Positions 33,608 to 39,685 of a DNA stretch of 39,685 bases are shown piece by piece. The DNA is from Goleter apudmare HA4340-LM2 (GTDB lineage: Bacteria > Cyanobacteriota > Cyanobacteriia > Cyanobacteriales > Nostocaceae). The position numbers and the translations under genes were made by a program. Numbering within the stretch: the first letter of the stretch is position 1; each line of letters begins with the position of its first letter. Location of the stretch: positions 1 to 39,685 of the forward strand of contig JAHHHF010000015.1 in assembly GCA_019359495.1 (NCBI GenBank), read 5' to 3'. The notes beneath the pieces were generated by a model that saw nothing but the letters and a program-made list of their open reading frames with translations, made no database searches and had not been told where the DNA came from.

Positions 33608-33841
33608 CTAGAGGATGACAATTGTGTATGGCAAAGTGCAGGTGTAGGTATAAGTAGTAGTGTAAATGGTGGTTTTGACTATGCTGATAGGCGCTGTAAT
33701 TATTGATCTTGCATCTGCTGCTACTAATCCACCGATCGCATTTTCTAGTTCGTCATTGCTGACTTCGCTTAAAAAACTCTCAGAATCATCAAATAAATCA
33801 GCGCCAGTAGGTTTGATGTCGCTTACTTTAATTTTAGCCAT
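33608..33841 (-). CDS. RiPP precursor peptide with Thr/Tyr-rich core
   Basis: 77 residues from the ATG at 33841 (GGAG ten bases upstream; an earlier in-frame start at 33883 has no such site). The leader SDIKPTGADLFDDSESFLSEV...AIGG (to about 38) matches the others. The core starts LVAADARSIITAPIS and then has TTIYTTTYTYTCT, with ten Thr overall and one Cys. The Thr-rich run is a plausible substrate for dehydration to Dhb, with the Cys closing one ring. It stands between the HopA1-type gene and the diiron-protein genes. Confidence 0.8.
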   Translation of the reverse strand: MAKIKVSDIKPTGADLFDDSESFLSEVSNDELENAIGGLVAADARSIITAPISIVKTTIYTTTYTYTCTLPYTIVIL

Positions 33842-34070
33842 TGTTAGCAATCTCCATTGAATGTTGTATTCAGATAAAATCAACTCAGGTTGATTTCTGA
33901 TGTAATAATACTTTTTCTAATTTTAAAAATATGGTTTTTTATGTAATTCCAGGAACATAATAGTTACAGTTATTTCCATGTTCGTAGAAACAAAAATAAA
34001 TTAGCCCAAGTTGATTTATGAGCTAATTCATAAGAGTGTTAAATCCAATCCTGGATATTGATGCTTCTAG

Positions 34071-35180
34071 TTAGATAAAAGTGTAAATATCTTCAGAATC
34101 GGCATTGAGATAAGTGCGTTGCAAGTCAATTTTCAAAGCAGAAAACTGCTCAACTATAGATGCCATCCTGCCATGTGGAGAATTATCACCTTGATACCAA
34201 GCTTTTAGCAAGCCATTGGCAACAATTTGACAGCGATTCATGCCAAAACTTTCTTGAGAAACAAACTTTTGATTTGGTTCTTCTGCTAAACCCAATCCTG
34301 ATGCTAGCTGTTTTGTAAATAGGGGAATATCTGACTGAAAATGTGCTTGATTCTCTTGATGTATAATTGGCAAAATTTTACCAACTTCATCATAATCTCT
34401 CTGATCAAAATATAAAACTCCTGAATCGTAGCGGTTATAGTCTTTAGGGTTGTATAAAACCTTAAAACTAAAGGGAATCGCCTTCTCATTTAATTGTTTT
34501 GTCAGACTACTCATTACTCCAATAGCACCTTCAGGAGTCACGTTAAAGTAAATTCGCACGATCGCAGGCTGAACTTCCAAATAATCACGATGATGTAAAC
34601 CCATGTTACCAACGGCCATATAGAAACCGTTTTGTACCAAATTTTTGGGCATTTTAATCGCTACAACATCTCCCACCACAGTAGCCTGTTGGTTTGGTTG
34701 TAGATGGCGATCGCGTTGAATATGCAGTTTCAAACCACCCTTAGTTACTGCTAAACTACCATCAGATTCTTGTTTCAATACAGACCAACCATGATCAAAA
34801 TAGCCTGTTCCACAATTCCTGTCATGCAATCTTTCGTAAAACCCTAGATCTACACCCAAAAAAGTATTATTCTCTAAATCTAAGGGCAGACTATTTTTTT
34901 CTCCATCTAATGCTAGAGCACTCTGCATGGAACCGTTGTAATAGATGCCATAGAGAAAGCTCCGCAATTGCAGACTTAAATACTTCTGCTGCATTGGTAA
35001 CGGCATGGTTTGCCAACGCTCAACTATTTCAGTTGGTAATTCTAAGGGTTTATAATCTGGATGCCGAATACAGAAGTTAGACTGGATTTCTATTTTGTGA
35101 ACAATATCTGACAAAACAGCTTCTAATCTTTGATTAAATCTAGGGGTGACTGAAGTTTCGGAGGAATCAATTAGTTGCAT
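34071..35180 (-). CDS. HopA1-family protein (class V lanthipeptide biosynthesis-like)
   Basis: 369 residues. YLSLQLRSFLYGIYYNGS, FYERLHDRNCGTGYFDHGW, VRIYFNVTPEGAIGVMSSLTKQLNEKAIPFSFKVLYNP and DSGVLYFDQRDYDEV fit the HopA1 effector family. In class V lanthipeptide clusters (lexapeptide, cacaoidin, pristinin type) a HopA1-family protein is encoded with an APH-fold kinase, and together they introduce dehydro-residues or rings. Here the kinase gene is directly upstream (19 bp). It probably acts on phosphorylated Ser/Thr of the precursors, but which step it performs is not certain. Confidence 0.82.
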   Translation of the reverse strand: MQLIDSSETSVTPRFNQRLEAVLSDIVHKIEIQSNFCIRHPDYKPLELPTEIVERWQTMPLPMQQKYLSLQLRSFLYGIYYNGSMQSALALDGEKNSLPLDLENNTFLGVDLGFYERLHDRNCGTGYFDHGWSVLKQESDGSLAVTKGGLKLHIQRDRHLQPNQQATVVGDVVAIKMPKNLVQNGFYMAVGNMGLHHRDYLEVQPAIVRIYFNVTPEGAIGVMSSLTKQLNEKAIPFSFKVLYNPKDYNRYDSGVLYFDQRDYDEVGKILPIIHQENQAHFQSDIPLFTKQLASGLGLAEEPNQKFVSQESFGMNRCQIVANGLLKAWYQGDNSPHGRMASIVEQFSALKIDLQRTYLNADSEDIYTFI

Positions 35181-35199
35181 ATTATGATGACAGTTGTGA

Positions 35200-36363
35200 C
35201 TAAATATTTGCAGTAGTAGAACTAAACTCAGTTAATTCAGTAGCAGTGATGCCAAAAATAGTTGACATAGATTGTTCTGGACGGCAGAGTAAAGTTTTGG
35301 CAACTTGCAGCATAGCAATTCCGGTATTACCAAAAGATTTTTGGTATTGAATCATGGCTTGAATTTGTTGAATTAAAACAAAGCCAGCAAATTGCACTAC
35401 CCGCCGTAAAAAATCGGGACGATGCTCTATAATTCCTGGGAAGTTATGCAAATAGGCGAGAGTCAGTGCCGCCATAGAAGGTTGAAGCTGTTCTAATGGT
35501 CTAGTAGCTAAACGTAGAGATTCGTCGATACTCAGAGACTGACTAATGACTAAACTAGTCAACCAAATTTGCAAGTAACTACCAATAAGTGTGCCTAAAT
35601 CAAAGGCAGGATCTCCCCAATTAGACCGTTCCCAATCAATTAGTTTGACTATATTTTTACCATCTGATTGCTGCCAATCTTTGTTGAGGAGAATATTGTT
35701 GAGTTTTAAATCATTATGCGTTACACAGTTAGGAGCAACAGCATTACCTAGTTCTGCGATCGCCTGACCCAAGCTATCATATTTTTGATAAAGGGCGAAA
35801 AACTTTAAGCCATCAGCAGGTACTAAACCAAAAACTTCTGGTTCAACCCGTTCTAAACCCCGAATTAAATGTGAAACTTGCTGATTTGTTAAATTATCAG
35901 AATTTTCAGCAAAGAATTCTTGATATTCGGTGTGATTAAAAGTTTCCCGATGGATAGTTGCGAGCAAAGTGCCAATTGCTGTGGTGATTTCTGTCGCAAA
36001 GATATTTTCCTTCACGTAGAAATCCATTAAGTCTCGATAATCATCTAGATATCTGACAACCATAATGGAATTGTCGATATCAAAATGCAGCACATCAGGC
36101 ACAAATGGACGAATTTTGTGCAGTTGGGAAAATCTTGCTAATAACTCTTGAATACGCCATTCACCCAAAAATTCACCAGCCGCTTTGCCACTTTGATTAT
36201 GTCGTTCTTGTTTCACCAACAGTTTGCTGCCATCTGCAAAATGCAGTAAAAGATTAAAGTTTTTGGCTGTCAGTGGTTCTATTTTTTCAGGCTGTGACTG
36301 AGAGCGATCGCACACCCCTTTTTCTAGTAAATAATCGAAAACATTTTGTGAATTCAAAATCAT
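35200..36363 (-). CDS. Aminoglycoside-phosphotransferase-fold kinase (class V lanthipeptide kinase-like)
   Basis: 387 residues. The catalytic loop is CVTHNDLKLNNILL (HxDxxxxN) and the metal site LIDWERSNWGDPAFDLG. The N-lobe shows LLVKQERHN, with the ATP-binding Lys. The fold is that of APH/choline kinases. In context (precursor 19 bp upstream, HopA1-family gene 19 bp downstream) the likely role is to phosphorylate Ser/Thr of a leader-bound core before elimination, as LxmK-type proteins do in class V lanthipeptide synthesis. A resistance role is less likely. Confidence 0.82.
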   Translation of the reverse strand: MILNSQNVFDYLLEKGVCDRSQSQPEKIEPLTAKNFNLLLHFADGSKLLVKQERHNQSGKAAGEFLGEWRIQELLARFSQLHKIRPFVPDVLHFDIDNSIMVVRYLDDYRDLMDFYVKENIFATEITTAIGTLLATIHRETFNHTEYQEFFAENSDNLTNQQVSHLIRGLERVEPEVFGLVPADGLKFFALYQKYDSLGQAIAELGNAVAPNCVTHNDLKLNNILLNKDWQQSDGKNIVKLIDWERSNWGDPAFDLGTLIGSYLQIWLTSLVISQSLSIDESLRLATRPLEQLQPSMAALTLAYLHNFPGIIEHRPDFLRRVVQFAGFVLIQQIQAMIQYQKSFGNTGIAMLQVAKTLLCRPEQSMSTIFGITATELTEFSSTTANI

Positions 36364-36382
36364 AAGTTTTGCAGGATTAACT

Positions 36383-36577
36383 TCACCAAATTATAGAAAT
36401 TGAAGGAGCAAAAATATCTTCAGAGATAGCAATGTTGATGACGCTGATATTCAGAGGGATAAAAATTCCGCCGTAAGTAATGGATGTTTCCGCCTCTTCT
36501 AAATCCATCAAAAAACTTTCAGCATCTTGGAAAAACTCAGTACCAACAGGTAGATCAGAAACTTGGATTCTAGACAT
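36383..36577 (-). CDS. RiPP precursor peptide without Cys
   Basis: 64 residues from the ATG at 36577 (another in-frame start at 36625 lies upstream; neither has a strong ribosome-binding site). The leader SDLPVGTEFFQDAESFLMDLE...TYGG (to about 37) belongs to the same family. The core IFIPLNISVINIAISEDIF has four Ser and no Cys or Thr, so it cannot form lanthionine. It directly precedes the kinase gene and is probably the first gene of the modification operon. Confidence 0.78.
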   Translation of the reverse strand: MSRIQVSDLPVGTEFFQDAESFLMDLEEAETSITYGGIFIPLNISVINIAISEDIFAPSISIIW

Positions 36578-36740
36578 GATTAGATTTGAAAATGATTGTG
36601 TAGTCTGACGAATTAACCTTCTCAAAGTAACTCATATTTCTCTCTGCTACCTCTGCGCCTCTGTGGTTAAATAAATTTTTGAAACCGCAGATGGCACAGA
36701 GGAAAGAGTTGATCTTTGAGACCCACATTGCCAAAATGAG

Positions 36741-36887
36741 TCAGTTGTAATTTCTATTAATCCCAGCTTCCTGTTCGATACGATCCAAAGCCTTCTTAGC
36801 TTTAAAAACCAGGCGCAAGTAAGCCAACTGACTATTCCAAGCAGAACGGGGTAAAAGTATTTCAGATTCAGTCGAATTATTCTGCAT
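36741..36887 (-). CDS. 48-residue protein after the splicease gene (candidate accessory protein)
   Basis: An ATG at 36887 opens a frame MQNNSTESEILLPRSAWNSQ, continuing through LAYLRLVFKAKKALDRIEQ to a stop at 36741. It is amphipathic and helical in the second half. It starts 26 bp after the radical SAM stop codon. Plp-type spliceases need a small accessory protein, PlpY, encoded next to PlpX, so this is a natural candidate, though I cannot confirm homology. There is no clear ribosome-binding site; translational coupling is possible. Confidence 0.6.
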   Translation of the reverse strand: MQNNSTESEILLPRSAWNSQLAYLRLVFKAKKALDRIEQEAGINRNYN

Positions 36888-36913
36888 AATTAAGCGAATT
36901 TTGTCACTAATTT

Positions 36914-38173
36914 TTAAACTGAAATAGCCACAGGTAATCCTGACTCTGCGTCATCTTCCCAACCTTCTGGCCATTGAATGCGGTCAGCAGTAAAATGTAG
37001 TGGATCATTATCTGGCCAAGGAGCATTAATCGACTCTTCCACTAAACCGAATTCCCCATTATCAAAGGGATTACCATTAGCACTACGTTTGAGAAATACT
37101 CGTTCTCTAATCCCATGTTTAGCTTGAGTCAGAGCGCGATAATGGCAGTAAGGATTATTACCTCGCTTGTCAAAAAAGACATGTGCAGTCCAACTGCAAC
37201 CACCGCGACAAAGTTCAGCAAATTCACAAGTCTTGCAGAAACCCCACAAATGTGATGTCCCTTTGGGAGTACCAGCACCGAGATTAAACCGTAGTTCTTC
37301 GGTTTCTTCGATGATGCTGCGTAAAGAGCGATCGCGGATGTTCCCGCCGGTGTAAGCTGTAGTTGGTAGTGAAGGACAACCTTTAATCGCCCCGTCAGCT
37401 TCAATCCCTAAGGCTGAAAGTCCCGCACTGCAACCTTGCCAAAACGACCAAGCCTCCCCACCCCGCAATAATCGTTCATAGGGGCCGTAGTAACCAATAT
37501 TATTTCCCGGTTGCACCTGTACCCCTTCTTGCTTTGCTCGTTGGGCAACACGGGCAATCATTGGGTAGACATCTAGTAGTTCATGGGGTTGCAACAAAAT
37601 ATGGCTATTGTCGGCAGCATTTCCCATTGGTACAGTCAATTGAATTTGCCATGCAAAAATTCCCGCGTCGCGCAGATGTTCATAAATATGGGGAAATTCT
37701 GGTGCAGAGAGGCGATTGATTTGAGTATTGCAGCCAAAGGGGATACCTGCTTCTTTAAGGTTACCCATAGTTTTAAACGCCCATTGCCACGCCCCTTGCC
37801 TACCTCGGATGTAGTCATGAGTCGCTTCTAAACCATCAACCGACACAGAAACCACACCAATACCAGCGTCTTTCATCCGGCGTGCTGTGTCTAGGGTGAT
37901 GCCATAACCCCCAGTAGTCATACCACAGAGCATACCAGCTTGAGTAATTGCTTGGGCAATTTCTAACCAATCAGGACGAAGGAAAGCTTCACCTCCAATG
38001 ATGGTGACTTCTGTAATCCCCACATCGGCCATTTGTTTGACCAAATCAAGAGCTTCTGCTGTCGAAAGTTCCTTTGCCCTTGTATGACCAGCACGAGAAC
38101 CACAATGCTGACAGGCTAGATTACACTTGAGCGTAATTTCCCAAACGGCATAACTAATTCGGCGATAAGTCAT
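36914..38173 (-). CDS. Radical SAM/SPASM peptide maturase, PlpX (splicease)-like
   Basis: 419 residues from the ATG at 38173, which has GAGGGG close upstream (an earlier start at 38236 would add 21). C17-x3-C21-x2-C24 (CNLACQHC) binds the SAM cluster. GGEAF and SVSVDG are further radical SAM signatures. The SPASM part (about 250-370) has C in WQGCSAG and KGCPS, then CKTCEFAELCRGGC and YCHYRA, for auxiliary clusters. It resembles Nif11-peptide maturases of the PlpX type, which excise tyramine from XYG motifs to leave an alpha-keto-beta-amino acid. The two Nif11-leader peptides upstream contain exactly such motifs. Confidence 0.85.
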   Translation of the reverse strand: MTYRRISYAVWEITLKCNLACQHCGSRAGHTRAKELSTAEALDLVKQMADVGITEVTIIGGEAFLRPDWLEIAQAITQAGMLCGMTTGGYGITLDTARRMKDAGIGVVSVSVDGLEATHDYIRGRQGAWQWAFKTMGNLKEAGIPFGCNTQINRLSAPEFPHIYEHLRDAGIFAWQIQLTVPMGNAADNSHILLQPHELLDVYPMIARVAQRAKQEGVQVQPGNNIGYYGPYERLLRGGEAWSFWQGCSAGLSALGIEADGAIKGCPSLPTTAYTGGNIRDRSLRSIIEETEELRFNLGAGTPKGTSHLWGFCKTCEFAELCRGGCSWTAHVFFDKRGNNPYCHYRALTQAKHGIRERVFLKRSANGNPFDNGEFGLVEESINAPWPDNDPLHFTADRIQWPEGWEDDAESGLPVAISV

Positions 38174-38271
38174 CACAATCCCCTCAATTAATTGTTCCCT
38201 AATTGGGACGAATATCTTGTTATCCGTCCCCAACAACCGCAGTTTTTGATCTTCAGAAAACCTCTAGTTTT

Positions 38272-38607
38272 CTAAAGAACTACGTCATCTATCCGAATCA
38301 CTCCATACATCAACTGATAAGGTGGCCAGATTGCTCCATATAAAGGCTGGATACGTGGCCAACCAGTAAATCCACCAAAAACTGCTGCTAATTCTTTTTC
38401 GTCTAAAGCTTGAAGTTCACCTTCAGTATTTGCTGCTTCTAGCAATTGAGCCGTATATTCTTCAAATTCTGCTTGAGTGAAATTGTAGCCAGCCGCTTTA
38501 ACTATTTGGCTACATTCATCTTTGCTCTGAACCGCCTGAATTTGGTTACGAAAGGTTTCATCATCAGCCAGCTTTTCGTAAAAAGCTTTTACATGCTCTA
38601 AAGACAT
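38272..38607 (-). CDS. Nif11-leader precursor with LYG and MYG splice motifs
   Basis: 111 residues. The Nif11-type leader (1-79) begins MSLEHVKAFYEKLADDETFR and ends LAAVFGG. Core 80-111 starts FTGWPRIQPLYGAIWPPYQ and holds LYG (89-91) and MYG (100-102). In PlpA peptides a splicease removes the tyramine part of such Tyr residues. So two alpha-keto-beta-residues (from Leu and Met) are predicted. GGAG precedes the ATG. The next gene is the splicease. Confidence 0.88.
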   Translation of the reverse strand: MSLEHVKAFYEKLADDETFRNQIQAVQSKDECSQIVKAAGYNFTQAEFEEYTAQLLEAANTEGELQALDEKELAAVFGGFTGWPRIQPLYGAIWPPYQLMYGVIRIDDVVL

Positions 38608-38654
38608 AACTTTCTCCTGAAAAGATTTTTTAGCTTGACATTCCCGACAAATAA

Positions 38655-38972
38655 TTAGAGAAATATCCGAATTGCTGAGATGACAACACCGTACAACATT
38701 ATTGGTGGAATGCCAGGATAAATCAGGGATGAAATGCCACCAAATACTGCTTCTATTTCTTGTTCAGTTAAATCTCTCATATTCTCATTATTAGCATTCG
38801 TTGCTAATAATTTTTCTGTATATTCTTCTAACTCTTTCTGAGTAAAATTATACCCAGCATTTTGCAAAATTTCTCTACCTGCTTCTTTGCTATCTACACC
38901 TTGGATTTGGGTACGGAAAGACTCATCAGCAACTAGTCTTTCGTAGAAAGCCCTTACATTCTCTAGGGACAT
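38655..38972 (-). CDS. Nif11-leader precursor with LYG splice motif
   Basis: 105 residues, with leader 1-79 closely similar to the neighbouring precursor (MSLENVRAFYERLVADESFR ... EAVFGG). The core ISSLIYPGIPPIMLYGVVIS ends AIRIFL and has LYG (93-95) preceded by Met, as well as a YPG (84-86) that lacks the adjacent Gly. One splice site is predicted. AGGAG lies seven bases before the ATG. First gene of the splicease operon. Confidence 0.88.
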   Translation of the reverse strand: MSLENVRAFYERLVADESFRTQIQGVDSKEAGREILQNAGYNFTQKELEEYTEKLLATNANNENMRDLTEQEIEAVFGGISSLIYPGIPPIMLYGVVISAIRIFL

Positions 38973-39222
38973 ATTTCTCCTGAAAATACTTAAATTTTGT
39001 GTGTTAATTAGGCATGATTCCTCTGGCTTAACTTGCTGTTTCCTGACGAAAACCGCATAGAAGTTGATTTTGCATATTGCCTAATATCTGTTTATATTAA
39101 GTGAAATCAAAATTAGGACAATACTGATGTTGAGTGTTTATTAAACCGAAATAAACTATTTATGTTCTAAAAATTGTGCTGTCTGTAAACTTGCAAAATT
39201 GCCTTGATTAAGTTTCAAGAAA
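38973..39222. other. Upstream region of the splicease operon
   Basis: AT-rich, about 250 bases, with no gene. It should hold the promoter for the Nif11 precursors; no clear -10/-35 pair could be chosen by eye. Confidence 0.5.
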
Positions 39223-39248
39223 AGGACGGATGAGGGTATCTCCGTCCT
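39223..39248 (-). terminator. Rho-independent terminator after the Cys-rich gene
   Basis: Stem AGGACGGA/TCCGTCCT with a ten-base loop, followed on the minus strand by TTTTCTTGAAACTT. It would end transcripts from the Cys-rich gene (stop at 39307) before the Nif11 operon. Confidence 0.7.
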
Positions 39249-39306
39249 AAGGAACACGAAGCTTATTCATGACTCCTGACAACTCCAACACAGTCCCTCA
39301 AATGAT

Positions 39307-39573
39307 TTAACTAGCAGTTGGTGTTGCCACTGCAATTGTTAATTCAGAGGCGTTATAGCTATCTGTAATTACTTGTGGACAACGCATACAAGCCGTTTTG
39401 CCTTCCTGCTGCCACCAGCGACAATCTCTGCGGATAGAACAAGGAGGTAGTTCTGTTGTGACTACAGGTAGTTTTTCAACAATTCGCATTGCCAAACGAC
39501 AATCTTGGCCATCAAAATGCTGACAACCTTTAGTGGCACAAGGTGCGGCAGTACGAAATAAGTAGCTAAACAA
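39307..39573 (-). CDS. Cys-rich protein, probably truncated at its start
   Basis: 88 residues with seven Cys: PCATKGCQHFDGQDC, LPPCSIRRDCRWW and TACMRCPQV. The regular spacing suggests a metal-cluster or zinc site. The only possible start is TTG at 39573; an in-frame stop lies a few codons upstream, and the first bases overlap the end of a transposase-like gene. So the 5' end may have been removed by an insertion. I cannot name the family. Confidence 0.45.
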   Translation of the reverse strand: MFSYLFRTAAPCATKGCQHFDGQDCRLAMRIVEKLPVVTTELPPCSIRRDCRWWQQEGKTACMRCPQVITDSYNASELTIAVATPTAS

Positions 39574-39685
39574 AATTAATTACATATTTTTTACCGAATT
39601 CTCGGAGAATATTTTCCACAGATGCAACAAAAGTCTGCCAATTTTTATAAGCATCAATTTCAAGCCATTGATACTTAATAAACCG
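39566..39685 (-). pseudogene. C-terminal end of a probable IS630-type transposase (cut by window edge)
   Basis: A frame open to the window edge reads KYQWLEIDAYKNWQTFV, then VENILREFGKKYVINFV and a stop at 39566-39568. This ending is like that of IS630/Tc1-type transposases in cyanobacteria (FGxKYxINFV). Whether the rest of the gene is intact is outside the window. Confidence 0.5.

Noticed and set aside
35200-36363. Antibiotic-resistance phosphotransferase
   Set aside because: Its position between RiPP precursors and a HopA1-family gene points to peptide modification, although the fold is that of APH enzymes.

Overview
The window comes from a filamentous, heterocyst-forming cyanobacterium of the Nostoc/Anabaena group. 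HIP1 octamers (GCGATCGC) are frequent, Nostoc-type dispersed palindromes are scattered through it, and the hupS-hupL uptake-hydrogenase operon is present with its typical gene interruption. No rRNA, tRNA or CRISPR array was seen.

Positions 1-12515 hold the hydrogenase operon (minus strand), broken twice. hupL is split by an 8.16-kb element (1226-9405) bounded by 17-bp direct repeats. The element carries a XisC-type tyrosine recombinase and cargo: a cold-shock-domain protein, hypotheticals, a nucleotidyltransferase with a small partner, a XisI-like protein, an ATPase-nuclease and a DUF1993 protein. Two sites resembling integron attC recombination sites lie behind two of the cargo genes. Joining the hupL halves at the repeat gives an uninterrupted 531-residue protein. 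hupS also lacks its first ~16 codons. Exactly where they should begin there is a divergent XisF-like large serine recombinase, so hupS appears to be split by a second element of a different recombinase class whose far end lies outside the window.

Positions 12516-20070 hold Nostoc repeats, a zinc-ribbon ORF, and a copper/heavy-metal locus. The latter has a MerR regulator and copA, a 26-residue membrane peptide and a cupredoxin, with MerR-type operators in front of both copA and merR. Two FAD oxidoreductases diverge from copA. A 1.27-kb AT-rich gap follows.

Positions 21095-39000 are a RiPP (ribosomally made, modified peptide) region. A plus-strand export operon encodes a C39-peptidase ABC transporter with an N-terminal cyclic-nucleotide-binding-like domain, a HlyD adaptor and a PpiC/SurA-like isomerase. 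Facing it on the minus strand are two peptide-modification systems. One resembles class V lanthipeptide synthesis: an APH-fold kinase plus a HopA1-family protein, two haem-oxygenase-like diiron proteins with RRE-like N-termini, an aldo/keto reductase, a second PpiC protein, and six short precursors with a shared ESFL...GG leader, four of them in a duplicated two-gene block with an SSxxC core motif. The other is a PlpX-type radical SAM/SPASM splicease system with two Nif11-leader precursors carrying LYG/MYG motifs and a 48-residue downstream ORF that may be the accessory protein. The double-glycine leaders and the single C39 exporter suggest one secretion route for both systems.

The window ends in a Cys-rich ORF abutting the 3' end of a probable IS630-type transposase. 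If the hupS element extends past the right edge, the metal-resistance and RiPP genes would be its cargo; that is inference.
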